Of a DNA stretch of 37,303 bases, positions 23,906 through 31,010 are shown one piece after another. Position numbers and translations under genes: made by a program. Below the pieces are notes generated by a model that saw nothing but the letters and a program-made list of their open reading frames with translations, was not told the origin of the DNA and made no database searches. Each line of letters opens with the position of its first letter. Within the stretch, counting starts at the first letter, position 1. This DNA comes from DATEDA01 sp035286595 (GTDB taxonomy: Bacteria; Pseudomonadota; Gammaproteobacteria; Burkholderiales; SG8-39), in assembly GCA_035286595.1 (NCBI GenBank), contig DATEDA010000116.1, positions 1 through 37,303 of the forward strand. Direction: 5' to 3'.

Positions 23906-24943
23906 CTAGCCGCTCGCGCCTGCCGCCAGATCGGCCTGGGTGGTGAACGAGTCGGCGAAGAACTCGTCGATCGGCAGCCGGCGCTCGTGCGTGAAGTCGC
24001 GCCGCGCCGAGTCCACCATGATCGGCACGCCGCAGGCGTAGACCTGGTGGCTGGAGAGGTCGGGCAGATCCGCCATCACGGCACGGTGGACGAAACCGGT
24101 TCGACCCGTCCACTGATCCTCCGGCAGCGCTTCCGAGATCACCGGCACGTACTTGAGCTGCTGCGGGTGCTCGGCCGCCCACTTTCGCGGCAGCTCGTCG
24201 AGGTACAGGTCCTTCGGCCGCCGCGCGCCCCAGTAGAGCGTCATCGGCCGCTCGACGCCCTTCTTGAACGCCGACTCGATGATCGCCTTGATCGGCGCGA
24301 AGCCGGTGCCGCTCGCCACCAACACGATCGGCTTCTCGCTCTCGTGCAGGAAGAACGAGCCGAGCGGACCCTCGAAGCGCAGGATGTCGCGCTCCTTCAT
24401 GGTCTTGAATACGTGGTCGGTGAACGCGCCGCCCGGCACGTGGCGCACGTGGAGCTGCAGGAACTCGTCGTCGTGGGGCGCGTTCGCCATCGAGAAGCTG
24501 CGCCGCGAGCCGTCCTTCAGGATGAACTCGATGTACTGACCGGCGAGGAACTGCAGGCGCTCGTTCGCCGGCAGCTTGAGGTACAGGGTGACGACGTCGT
24601 CGGCGACGCGCTCCAGGCGGTGCACGCGGCACGGCAGCTTCTTGACGACGATGTCCTTGACCGCGCCGACCTCGCGGCTCTCGATGACGAGGTCGGTCAG
24701 CGGTCTTGCCTGGCAGAACAGCGCATAGCCCGCGGCGCGCTCGTCGTCCGAGAGCGCGCTCTTCTGGTGCTTCCCGTAGTCGATCCGGCCTTCGAGGACT
24801 TTCCCCTTGCACGACCCGCACGCACCGTTGCGGCAGCCGTACGGGAGGTGAAAGCCCTCGTTCAGCGCAGCGGCGAGGATCGTGTCGCCCTCGGGCACCT
24901 GGAAGACGGTGCCGCTCGGCTGGACGGTGACTTGATGTGTCAT
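23906..24943 (-). CDS. 2Fe-2S ferredoxin-type NAD(P)H reductase (CDP-6-deoxy-delta-3,4-glucoseen reductase-like)
   Basis: The 345-residue protein has three modules. An N-terminal plant-type [2Fe-2S] domain carries Cys37, Cys42, Cys45 and Cys77. An FAD-binding domain has RRSFSMAN (147-154). A NAD-binding domain has VASGTGFAPIKAI. This is the layout of oxygenase reductases and of AscD/RfbI-type reductases; in Betaproteobacteria stand-alone copies are common and carry the CDP-glucoseen name without evidence of sugar chemistry. It probably passes NAD(P)H electrons to an oxygenase or another acceptor encoded elsewhere. It is divergent from the SDR gene with 37 bp between the starts. Confidence 0.9.
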   Translation of the reverse strand: MTHQVTVQPSGTVFQVPEGDTILAAALNEGFHLPYGCRNGACGSCKGKVLEGRIDYGKHQKSALSDDERAAGYALFCQARPLTDLVIESREVGAVKDIVVKKLPCRVHRLERVADDVVTLYLKLPANERLQFLAGQYIEFILKDGSRRSFSMANAPHDDEFLQLHVRHVPGGAFTDHVFKTMKERDILRFEGPLGSFFLHESEKPIVLVASGTGFAPIKAIIESAFKKGVERPMTLYWGARRPKDLYLDELPRKWAAEHPQQLKYVPVISEALPEDQWTGRTGFVHRAVMADLPDLSSHQVYACGVPIMVDSARRDFTHERRLPIDEFFADSFTTQADLAAGASG

Positions 24944-24968
24944 CGGGAAAGCGGGTGGCGGCGAGGGT

Positions 24969-24974
24969 TAGAAT
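24969..24974 (+). promoter_or_regulatory. -10-like box immediately before the SDR start
   Basis: TAGAAT ends 6 bases before the ATG at 24981, so a transcript from it would begin at or beside the ATG (leaderless or nearly so). No good -35 is visible. Confidence 0.35.
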
Positions 24975-24980
24975 TCGGCC

Positions 24981-25853
24981 ATGGAACGGTTGCTCATCGT
25001 CGGGGCCGGGGACATCGCCCGGCGGGCGTTGCCCGCGCTCCTCGCGCGCTACGCGACCACCGTGGTCGTCCGCGGCAATCCCGCGCCGCTCGTGGACCGC
25101 GGCGTGCGAACCGTCGCCGGCGACCTCGATCGGCCCGAGTCGCTGGCGCCGCTCACCCTGGCGGCCGACGTGCTGCTGCATGCCGCGCCGCCAACCGAGA
25201 GCGGCTCGCGCGACGAGCGCACTCGCAATCTCGTCGCGGCGCTCGCGGGCGCGCGGATGTTACCACGCAGGGTGGTCTACATCAGCACGAGCGGCGTGTA
25301 CGGCGACTGCGGCGGCGCATGGGTGGACGAGTCGCATCCGGTCCACCCGCAAACCGATCGCGCGCGCCGCCGCGTGGACGCCGAGCAGGCGCTCGTCGAC
25401 TGGGGCCGCAGCGGCGCCGTGGAGATCGTTGTGCTGCGGGTCCCCGGCATCTACGCGGCAGACCGGTTGCCGCTCGAGCGGTTGAAGAAGGGCACGCCGG
25501 TGCTGCGGCCCGAGGAGGACGTGTACACGAACCACGTTCACGCCGATGATCTCGCGGCGATCTGCGTGCGGGCGCTGGAGCGCGACGCGCCAGCGGGGCT
25601 CTACAACGCGGCGGACGACACCGAGATGAAGATGGGCGACTACTTCGATCTCGTTGCCGACCGCGTCGGCCTCGCGCGACCGCCGCGCGTGTCCCGCGCC
25701 GAGGGCGAGCTGGCGATTCCGCCGGCGCTCGCCTCGTTCATGCGCGAGTCGCGGCGGCTCGTCAACCGGCGATTGAAGGAGACGCTGGGCGTGCGGCTCG
25801 AGTACCCCACCGTTTTCGACGGCGTGCCGCGCGGCGCGGCCGCGCTCGCATAG
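24981..25853 (+). CDS. NAD(P)-dependent epimerase/reductase-like SDR (YeeZ type)
   Basis: The 290-residue protein has an N-terminal Rossmann nucleotide site (LLIVGAGDIAR, 4-14), an extended-SDR-like YISTSGVYGD segment and a DDLAAICVRAL helix. The catalytic Tyr-x3-Lys pair of classical extended SDRs is not recognisable where expected, which fits the atypical YeeZ-like group. The reaction is unknown. The gene lacks a Shine-Dalgarno and may be translated from a near-leaderless mRNA. cutA starts 9 bp after its stop, so it leads the SDR-cutA-dsbD operon. Confidence 0.8.
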   Translation: MERLLIVGAGDIARRALPALLARYATTVVVRGNPAPLVDRGVRTVAGDLDRPESLAPLTLAADVLLHAAPPTESGSRDERTRNLVAALAGARMLPRRVVYISTSGVYGDCGGAWVDESHPVHPQTDRARRRVDAEQALVDWGRSGAVEIVVLRVPGIYAADRLPLERLKKGTPVLRPEEDVYTNHVHADDLAAICVRALERDAPAGLYNAADDTEMKMGDYFDLVADRVGLARPPRVSRAEGELAIPPALASFMRESRRLVNRRLKETLGVRLEYPTVFDGVPRGAAALA

Positions 25854-25862
25854 GGGGCACGC

Positions 25863-26183
25863 ATGGCCGAGACGCTGCTGGTGATCTCCAACCTCCCCGA
25901 CCGCGCGTCCGCCGAGACGCTGGCCAAGGCACTCGTCGAGCGCCGGGCGGCGGCCTGCGTGAACGTCATGTCGCCCTGCACCTCGGTCTACCGCTGGAAG
26001 GGCGCCGTGGAGACCGCCGAAGAGCACCCGCTCTTCGCCAAGACGACCCGCGACCGGTACGAGTTGCTGGAGCGGGTCATCCGGGAGCTGCACCCCTACG
26101 AACTTCCCGAGATCATCGCGGTCCCATTGGCCGGCGGTCTGCCGGCCTACCTCCAGTGGGTCGAGACCGAGACCCGGCCCTAG
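25863..26183 (+). CDS. cutA: divalent-cation tolerance protein CutA
   Basis: The 106-residue protein matches CutA1 over its whole length. It has the start LLVISNLPDRASAETLAKALVERRAAACVNV, then SVYRWKGAVE, then FAKTTRDRYELLE and the end HPYELPEIIAVPLAGGLPAYLQWV. CutA1 is a very stable trimeric cytoplasmic protein linked to copper/divalent metal tolerance; its exact role is unsettled. The cutA-dsbD order is classical in proteobacteria. It sits 9 bp after the SDR gene and 12 bp before dsbD. Confidence 0.96.
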   Translation: MAETLLVISNLPDRASAETLAKALVERRAAACVNVMSPCTSVYRWKGAVETAEEHPLFAKTTRDRYELLERVIRELHPYELPEIIAVPLAGGLPAYLQWVETETRP

Positions 26184-26195
26184 AGCCCCGCCCCC

Positions 26196-28034
26196 GTGCA
26201 CCGCATCCTCGGCTTCGCCATGGCGCTCGCGCTTGCCGCCCCCGGCTGGGCTGCGTCCGCCGACGACCTGCTCGAGCCGGAGAAGGCGTTCCGGCTGTCG
26301 GCGCGAGCGCTCGACCCGACCGCCGTCGAGGTGCGGTTCGATATTGCCGACGGCTACTACATGTACCGCGACCGGTTCGGCTTCGCGGTCGCGGCCGGCG
26401 TCGCGACGCTCGGCCCGCCGGAGTTCCCGAAGGGCCAGATCAAGAAGGACGAGTTCTTCGGCACCGTCGAGACCTACCGCAAGCAGGTCGCGATCAGAAT
26501 CCCGGTGACCGTCCCGGAGAAGGGGCGGGACCCTTCCCTTCCCGCCCAGGCGGAGAAGCTCGCGCTCGAGGTGACCTCCCAGGGCTGCGCGGACGTCGGC
26601 GTGTGCTATCCGCCGCTGACGCAGAAGATCGAGCTCCGGCCCGCGGCGTTCTCCCTCGGCGGCGCGACGCCGGCCGCGGCCCCGCAAACCGGCGGGGCGT
26701 TCGGCGGGCGTGAAGTCACGAACGCGCCGGCGATCGTGAGCGACGAGGCGAGCTTCGAGCAGGCGCTCGCCTCCGGCAACTTTCTGCTGATGCTCGCGAT
26801 CTTCTTCGGCGCCGGCATCCTGCTGGCGTTCACCCCCTGCGTGCTGCCCATGATCCCGATCCTCTCCGGCATCATCGTCGGCGAGGGACGCGCGGCGACC
26901 AAGGCGCACGCGTTTGCGCTCTCGGTCACGTACGTTCTCGGGATGGCGGTGACCTACACCGTCATCGGCGTGATCGCGGCGCTCAGCGGGACCCTGCTCT
27001 CTGCGGCCCTGCAGAACCCCTGGGTGCTCGGCGCGTTCGCGCTGATCTTCGTCGCCCTGGCGCTGTCGATGTTCGGTTTCTACGACATCCGGCTTCCCGG
27101 GCGTTTCCACGCGAAGGTCACCGCGGCGAGCGCCAGGCTGAGAGGCGGCGAGGTCGGCGCCGTCGCGCTCATGGGCGTGCTCTCGGCCGCGATCGTCAGC
27201 CCGTGCGTCGCCGCCCCGCTCGCCGGCGCCCTGCTCTACATCAGCCAGACGCGCGACGTCGTGCTCGGGGGCTCGGCGCTGTTCGCGCTCGCGCTCGGCA
27301 TGGGCGTGCCGCTCGTCGCCGTCGGCACGACCGAAGGGGCGCTGCTCCCGAGGGCCGGGCACTGGATGAAGGCGGTCAAGAAATTCTTCGGCGTGCTGCT
27401 GCTCGGGGTCGCGATCTGGATTCTTTCGCCCGTGATCCCGGTCCTGGCGCAGATGCTCGCGTGGGCGGCGCTGCTGATCATCGGCGCGATGTATCTCCAC
27501 GCGCTCGACCCCCTGCCGCAGGAGGCCCCCGGCACGCTGCGGTTCTGGAAGGGCATCGGCGTGATCGCGCTGCTCGCGGGCGTCGCGCTCGTGATCGGGG
27601 CGCTTGCGGGGAGCCGCGATCTGCTGCAGCCGCTGGCGGGGTTACGAGCGGATGCCGAGCGCGCGCGCGGGCCGGAGGTCCGGTTCGAGCGCGTCGCCTC
27701 GGTCGCGGAGCTCGACGCGCGGCTGAAGCACGCGAGCCGGCGGGTGATGCTCGACTTCTACGCCGACTGGTGCGTGTCGTGCAAGGAGATGGAGGCGTTC
27801 ACCTTCTCCGACCCGAAGGTGCAGGCCGCGCTCGCCGGCATGACGCTGCTGCAGGTCGACGTGACCGCGAACTCGCCCGCGGATCGCGAGCTCCTCAAGC
27901 GTTTTCGCCTCTTCGGTCCGCCCGGGATCATCTTCTTCGACGCGTCGGGCCGGGAGATTCCCGGCCTCCGCGTCATCGGGTTCCAGGGCGCCGACCGGTT
28001 CCTCGAGACGCTCGTCCTCGCGCAGAAGTTCTAG
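26196..28034 (+). CDS. dsbD: thiol:disulfide interchange protein DsbD
   Basis: The 612-residue protein has all three DsbD parts. A signal peptide and periplasmic alpha domain carry Cys131 and Cys137 (QGCADVGVCYPP). An eight-span core carries Cys215 (FTPCVLPMIP) and Cys337 (SPCVAAPL). The C-terminal thioredoxin domain has the WCVSC pair (Cys526, Cys529). It takes electrons from cytoplasmic thioredoxin and delivers them to periplasmic reductants such as DsbC and the cytochrome c maturation branch. It starts with GTG. Residues 109-116 (KGRDPSLP) are encoded by a stem-loop element that shares its loop with one in ilvD, a likely in-frame insertion in the alpha domain. Confidence 0.96.
   Translation: MHRILGFAMALALAAPGWAASADDLLEPEKAFRLSARALDPTAVEVRFDIADGYYMYRDRFGFAVAAGVATLGPPEFPKGQIKKDEFFGTVETYRKQVAIRIPVTVPEKGRDPSLPAQAEKLALEVTSQGCADVGVCYPPLTQKIELRPAAFSLGGATPAAAPQTGGAFGGREVTNAPAIVSDEASFEQALASGNFLLMLAIFFGAGILLAFTPCVLPMIPILSGIIVGEGRAATKAHAFALSVTYVLGMAVTYTVIGVIAALSGTLLSAALQNPWVLGAFALIFVALALSMFGFYDIRLPGRFHAKVTAASARLRGGEVGAVALMGVLSAAIVSPCVAAPLAGALLYISQTRDVVLGGSALFALALGMGVPLVAVGTTEGALLPRAGHWMKAVKKFFGVLLLGVAIWILSPVIPVLAQMLAWAALLIIGAMYLHALDPLPQEAPGTLRFWKGIGVIALLAGVALVIGALAGSRDLLQPLAGLRADAERARGPEVRFERVASVAELDARLKHASRRVMLDFYADWCVSCKEMEAFTFSDPKVQAALAGMTLLQVDVTANSPADRELLKRFRLFGPPGIIFFDASGREIPGLRVIGFQGADRFLETLVLAQKF
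26523..26547. repeat. in-frame palindromic element in dsbD
   Basis: GGGCGGGA (26523-26530) pairs with TCCCGCCC (26540-26547) around the loop CCCTTCCCT. The loop is the same as in the ilvD element at 9963-9986 (there with one extra C), while the stems differ in sequence but not in pairing. Confidence 0.6.
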
Positions 28035-28040
28035 CGCCGG

Positions 28041-28505
28041 CTACGCGGCCGCGAGCGCCGCACCGCCGCCGCAGGTCGCCCAGGCGCCTCCGCCCGTCCC
28101 CTCGCTCGCTCGCTCGCCCGCGAGCCATACGAGGTTGCCGAGCATCCTCCCGCCTTCGCAGCCGAAGTTGCCCAGCGCGTCGAGCCAGTACCGCCCCAGC
28201 CAGACCTGACCGAGCCGCTCGAGCGCCAGGACGTCCAGGCGGTGCAGCTCGCGTCCGTTCACGAAGGCGCCGGTGTGGCCGTTCGATGCGCTCGGGCGGA
28301 GCGGTCCGCCGACCTTGAGCCCGGCACGGCGGAAGCCCAGTGTCGGTCCGCCTTGCGCGCCCCAGGCGCCGGAGACGGGGTCGTACCAGTAGGTGCCGTC
28401 ACGCAGCGGCGTGCGTTTCACGCCCGGCATGCGCTCGAGCTCGGCGACCTCGCCGTCGCGCACGCGTACGCCGTTGACGACGACGTCGGTCAGTTGCTCG
28501 ATCAT
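28041..28505 (-). CDS. conserved hypothetical protein with YWYDPVSGAWG / GRYWLDALGNFG motifs
   Basis: The 154-residue protein has no signal peptide or membrane span. It looks built of short glycine- and aromatic-rich units: DGTYWYDPVSGAWGAQGGP (37-55), a GGPLRPSASNGHTGAFVNGRELH stretch (66-88), and LGRYWLDALGNFGCEGG (103-119). I recall this pattern from uncharacterised bacterial proteins, but cannot assign a function. The last 25 residues are low-complexity (Ala/Gly). It starts 15 bp after the stop of the small membrane protein gene 28521-28838 and is probably co-transcribed with it from the shared-architecture promoter at 28876-28938. Its stop lies 6 bp from the dsbD stop. Confidence 0.75.
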   Translation of the reverse strand: MIEQLTDVVVNGVRVRDGEVAELERMPGVKRTPLRDGTYWYDPVSGAWGAQGGPTLGFRRAGLKVGGPLRPSASNGHTGAFVNGRELHRLDVLALERLGQVWLGRYWLDALGNFGCEGGRMLGNLVWLAGERASEGTGGGAWATCGGGAALAAA

Positions 28506-28520
28506 GGCTTCGTCTCGGCT

Positions 28521-28838
28521 CTAGAACGTTGCGGGCTGCTCGGCGGCGGTCAACGGCGCATCCCGATGCAGATCCGGGAAGTAGCCGGTCGGGCCGTTGC
28601 CGGACTCCGCGCTCGCCGGCGCGGCGGCTGCGCTCGCCTCGGGTGCGGCGGCGCCGAATACCCCCATCGAAAGCAGCCACGCGATCACGATCCCCGCCAC
28701 GGCGAACCGGGTCCAGGCCCAGGCGCTCTCCCCGGGCTCGCTGACGAGCTCGCGCTGCCGCCGGGTTCCGGTCATGTGGCTCGCCGGCAACGCGAGCCGT
28801 GGCGCGAGGCGCTGCGCGGTGTCGTTGAAGTCGCTCAT
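28521..28838 (-). CDS. small single-span membrane protein, GYFP family (paralogue of 30503-30748)
   Basis: The 105-residue protein has a polar N-terminus, one membrane span (about 43-64) and an outside tail. The tail begins EASAAAAPA (67-75) and contains GYFP (85-88). The 81-residue protein at 30503 has the same order: span, EATAAAPA, then GYFP and a short tail ending in F. I take them as paralogues. The function is unknown, and the topology (tail in the periplasm) is a prediction. Its promoter has the shared tandem-operator layout. The 154-residue hypothetical gene follows in the same transcript. Confidence 0.75.
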   Translation of the reverse strand: MSDFNDTAQRLAPRLALPASHMTGTRRQRELVSEPGESAWAWTRFAVAGIVIAWLLSMGVFGAAAPEASAAAAPASAESGNGPTGYFPDLHRDAPLTAAEQPATF

Positions 28839-28875
28839 GGCGTCAATCCTCGTGGTCCTGGTCCGTCCGAAAGCG

Positions 28876-28938
28876 AGCGTAGGCGGGCGGCGCGCTCGCC
28901 GGTGGCCAGTATTGGCGCGTACCCGGTGAAGGATTCAC
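28876..28938 (-). promoter_or_regulatory. island promoter B: tandem operator plus -10
   Basis: Read on the minus strand: GTGA-ATCCT-TCAC (28938-28926), then GCCA-ATAC-TGGC (28916-28905), then -10 TACGCT (28881-28876). The distance from the first G to the -10 T is 57 bp, the same as in promoters A and C. It overlaps the stop codon of the upstream cyclic-nucleotide-binding gene and drives 28838-28521. Confidence 0.7.
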
Positions 28939-29432
28939 CCCGAGGAGTCGCTGAGCTTGCGCAGCACGTCCGGTGCGTGGCGCAGCCTGCCCGACAGGTG
29001 CCGGCCGAGGTTGAGCAGGAGCTTGCTGGCGAGCGCCGGATGGGCCGCCGCGAGCGCATCGAGCGACGCGCGCGACAGGCTGTAGACGACGCTATCCGCC
29101 GCGGCGGTGGCGGTGGCCGGGCGCGGCGCACCCTCGAGGAGGGACGCCTCGCCCAGCATTGCGCCCGGCGCGTAGGTCATCACGCCGCGGCTGCCGTCGG
29201 CGCCGCGGATCGCGATCGAGATCCTGCCGTGCGCGAGGAGGTAGAGCCGGTCGCCCGGGTCACCGTCGCGGAACAGCACTTCGGTCGCGTTGAGCATCTC
29301 CCGCGCCAGTACGCCCTGCAGGACTTCCAGCTCTTCGGCGCTGAGTCCGGCCGCCACGGGGAGGCGCTCGACCGGCAGCTCGCCCGGCGGCGGGGTGCGG
29401 CGACCCTCGCCACTGCGCTTCGACTCGCTCAT
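28935..29432 (-). CDS. stand-alone cyclic-nucleotide-binding-domain protein (no DNA-binding domain)
   Basis: The 165-residue protein is a single CAP_ED domain. A glycine-bearing turn FRDGDPGDRLYLLAHGRISI (54-73) and the phosphate-binding-cassette-like GEASLLEGAPRPATA (94-108) are seen. In the latter, the Arg-Ser-Ala of true cAMP binders is Arg-Pro-Ala, so ligand binding is uncertain. After the barrel there is only one helix, like the Crp dimerisation helix, and no HTH. It could act as a sensor or as a dimer partner of the nearby Crp/Fnr protein. It is divergent from that gene (277 bp between starts) and is preceded by promoter D of the shared type. Confidence 0.85.
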   Translation of the reverse strand: MSESKRSGEGRRTPPPGELPVERLPVAAGLSAEELEVLQGVLAREMLNATEVLFRDGDPGDRLYLLAHGRISIAIRGADGSRGVMTYAPGAMLGEASLLEGAPRPATATAAADSVVYSLSRASLDALAAAHPALASKLLLNLGRHLSGRLRHAPDVLRKLSDSSG

Positions 29433-29511
29433 GCTCGCTCCTCCGCCTTTTCATCGCGCCGCGCCGGCGTCCCGGCGGCAGCGCCACGCCGACGGGCGCC
29501 GGCGCGGGACC

Positions 29512-29573
29512 AACTTACGGCCCTGCGCGGCGGCCGGGGCGGACTATTGCCGGCAGCCGAGTGCGGTATTCAC
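29512..29573 (-). promoter_or_regulatory. island promoter D: tandem operator plus -10
   Basis: On the minus strand: GTGA-ATACC-GCAC (29573-29561), then GGCA-ATAG-TCCG (29551-29540, an imperfect inverted repeat), then -10 TAAGTT (29517-29512). First G to -10 T is 56 bp. It drives the cyclic-nucleotide-binding gene at 29432. The upstream palindrome is also positioned between this gene and the divergent Crp/Fnr gene and might serve both. The rest of the 277-bp divergent gap (29433-29709) shows no other gene. Confidence 0.6.
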
Positions 29574-29672
29574 GTCGGCCACCCGAGTGTGGAATTTGCC
29601 CGGTGCCGCAGGCGGCGCGGCGCCGCGCGCGATGCGCGATCGGGCCCGGCGCCGGCAGGTTCGCGCGCGACG

Positions 29673-29678
29673 TACAAT
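29673..29678 (+). promoter_or_regulatory. -10-like box of the Crp/Fnr gene
   Basis: TACAAT lies 31 bp before the TTG start at 29710. No clear -35 is visible at the proper distance. The tandem operator found at the other island promoters is not present in this orientation. Confidence 0.4.
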
Positions 29679-29709
29679 CGCGCGTCGCCACTGTCAACGA
29701 GGAGCGGCC

Positions 29710-30357
29710 TTGCCGCCCGCCGAAGCCGAGCAGCTGATCGCCGCTCTCGAGTCGCCGAGCCTGCGCGAGCTCGCCGCCCGCGGCCGCGTCCAGAGCTTCC
29801 GCAAGGACGTCGTGATCATCCAGGAGGGCGACTACGGCGACACGCTGTACATCCTCCTCTCGGGCCGCGTGAAGGTCTTCGCCACCGGCGACAACGACCG
29901 CGAGGTCGTGATCGACTCGCACGGCGCCGGCGAGTACGTCGGCGAGATGTCGCTCGACGGCGGCCCGCGGTCGGCTTCCGTGATCACGGTCGAGCCCACG
30001 GTGTGCTCGGTCGTGACCAGGGTGACGCTGCGCGACCACATCGCCAAGCATCCGGACTTCGCGTTCGACCTGATGGCGAAGGTCATCCGCCGGGCGCGCC
30101 GGGCGACGATGAACGTCAAGAATCTCGCGCTGCTCGACGTGTACGGCCGGGTCGCGCGGCTCCTGACCGACCTCGCCGTCGAGCGCGAGGGGCAGCGGGT
30201 CGTCCCCGAGCGGCTGACCCATCAGGACATCGCCGACCGCGTGGGCTCGTCGCGCGAGATGATCAGCCGCCTGTTCAAGGACCTCACGACCGGCGGCTAC
30301 CTCGAGGTCCAGGACCGCCTCATCACCCTCAAGAAGCCGCTGCCGCCGGCCTGGTAG
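29710..30357 (+). CDS. Crp/Fnr-family transcriptional regulator
   Basis: The 215-residue protein has a cyclic-nucleotide-type beta barrel (about 20-110). Its phosphate-binding cassette GEMSLDGGPRSASV (78-91) has the Arg87-Ser88-Ala89 triplet seen in cAMP-binding Crp. A long C helix follows, then a winged HTH (about 167-205) with recognition helix SSREMISRLF. The Arg182-Glu183-x3-Arg187 pattern is that of Crp, which reads GTGA half-sites. No Fnr-type cysteine cluster is present. The TTG start is chosen for GAGGAG 6 bases upstream. It sits in the middle of the small-membrane-protein island and is the best candidate for the factor binding the repeated operators. Confidence 0.93.
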   Translation: MPPAEAEQLIAALESPSLRELAARGRVQSFRKDVVIIQEGDYGDTLYILLSGRVKVFATGDNDREVVIDSHGAGEYVGEMSLDGGPRSASVITVEPTVCSVVTRVTLRDHIAKHPDFAFDLMAKVIRRARRATMNVKNLALLDVYGRVARLLTDLAVEREGQRVVPERLTHQDIADRVGSSREMISRLFKDLTTGGYLEVQDRLITLKKPLPPAW

Positions 30358-30385
30358 CGCGCCCCCGTGCCCCGCCGACGGCGGG

Positions 30386-30448
30386 GTGAATACGTCACAG
30401 GTGCCCGGGCAATGCTGCCCGCTTCCGCTCGTCCGTTCCTCCTAAGCT
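30386..30448 (+). promoter_or_regulatory. island promoter A: tandem operator plus -10
   Basis: GTGA-ATACG-TCAC (30386-30398), then the perfect inverted repeat CGGGCA-ATGC-TGCCCG (30406-30421), then -10 TAAGCT (30443-30448). There is no -35 hexamer, which fits activator dependence. With a start near 30455 the second repeat would be centred at about -41 and the first about two helical turns further up. It drives 30503 and 30772. Confidence 0.75.
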
Positions 30449-30502
30449 GGATCCCATGGTCGATCGCGGCGATCGACCCCGAACCCGAACGAGGAGACAA
30501 CG

Positions 30503-30748
30503 ATGAGCACCGATCTGAGACAGGCCGACCAGCAGGAAACGACGTTCACGCGCCGCATGGCGGTCGCGATCATGGGCGCGCTCGCCGTGGGCGTGCTGGT
30601 GATCGCAGTGTCGACGGACAACAAGGCCGGGCTGGTCCAGGAAGCGACGGCCGCGGCGCCGGCGGACGACGGTTTCCGCGACGGCTACTTCCCCGCGCAG
30701 TTCCCGACGCCCCAGGGCCTGCCCGAGGCGCACATCGAAGCGTTCTGA
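30503..30748 (+). CDS. small single-span membrane protein, GYFP family (paralogue of 28521-28838)
   Basis: The 81-residue protein has a short polar N-terminus, one membrane span (about 18-36), then EATAAAPA (47-54), GYFP (61-64) and a tail ending in F81. The same elements in the same order are found in the 105-residue protein at 28521-28838. The ATG at 30503 has GAGGAG upstream. It is the first gene after island promoter A, and the 43-residue membrane protein follows 23 bp later. The function is unknown; the periplasmic tail with the GYFP motif is the part most likely to matter. Confidence 0.75.
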   Translation: MSTDLRQADQQETTFTRRMAVAIMGALAVGVLVIAVSTDNKAGLVQEATAAAPADDGFRDGYFPAQFPTPQGLPEAHIEAF

Positions 30749-30771
30749 ACGGCCGGCCAAAGGAGAACACC

Positions 30772-30903
30772 ATGGAAGCGCTCTTGACCGTCATCACCAG
30801 CCTCGGAATGGTCGGTTCGGTTTCACTGATCGTCTGGGGCCTGGCGCTCTGCTTGCAGCACGGGTTCGGCATCGGTGCGGCCGGCCCCGAGCGCAGCGCG
30901 TAA
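30772..30903 (+). CDS. 43-residue single-span membrane protein (paralogue of 31371-31706 N-terminus)
   Basis: It has an AAAGGAG ribosome binding site and one membrane helix covering most of the protein. Residues 1-32 align without gaps to residues 1-32 of the protein at 31371, with 14 identities that include M1 E2, G15-S16-V17, L19-I20, W22-G23, L28-Q29 and F32. The GSVxLIxWGxxLxLQ core is thus a shared motif. The last residues are soluble and short. It is probably translated from the promoter A transcript together with the GYFP protein. I do not recognise the family. Confidence 0.7.
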   Translation: MEALLTVITSLGMVGSVSLIVWGLALCLQHGFGIGAAGPERSA

Positions 30904-31010
30904 GGCGCCTCGACGGCGGCGGGCGGTAGCCGGACGGCCTAGGCAGTCCGTTGACTACCGCCCGGAGCGCGTGGCGCCTAGAGTCATCGCAAGCGAGGCC
31001 GGGGAAAAGC

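Noticed and set aside
23906..24943. Deoxysugar biosynthesis enzyme
   Set aside because: Its closest family name is CDP-6-deoxy-glucoseen reductase, but no CDP-sugar genes are present, so only a generic ferredoxin-type reductase is supported.
29561..29680. The same tandem operator serving the Crp/Fnr gene itself
   Set aside because: The palindrome at 29561-29573 reads in both directions, but the second repeat and the TACAAT box are not at the fixed spacing on the plus strand.
28521..30903. Toxin-antitoxin or holin-like module
   Set aside because: The small proteins do not resemble known toxins, no antitoxin-like DNA-binding partner overlaps them, and they occur as duplicated families under an activator-type promoter.
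30922..30988. A fifth island-type promoter before the 31011 ORF
   Set aside because: CCTAGAGTCATC resembles the -10 area of promoter C, but neither GTGA-N5-TCAC nor the GGCA-N4-TGCC repeat is found at the proper distances.
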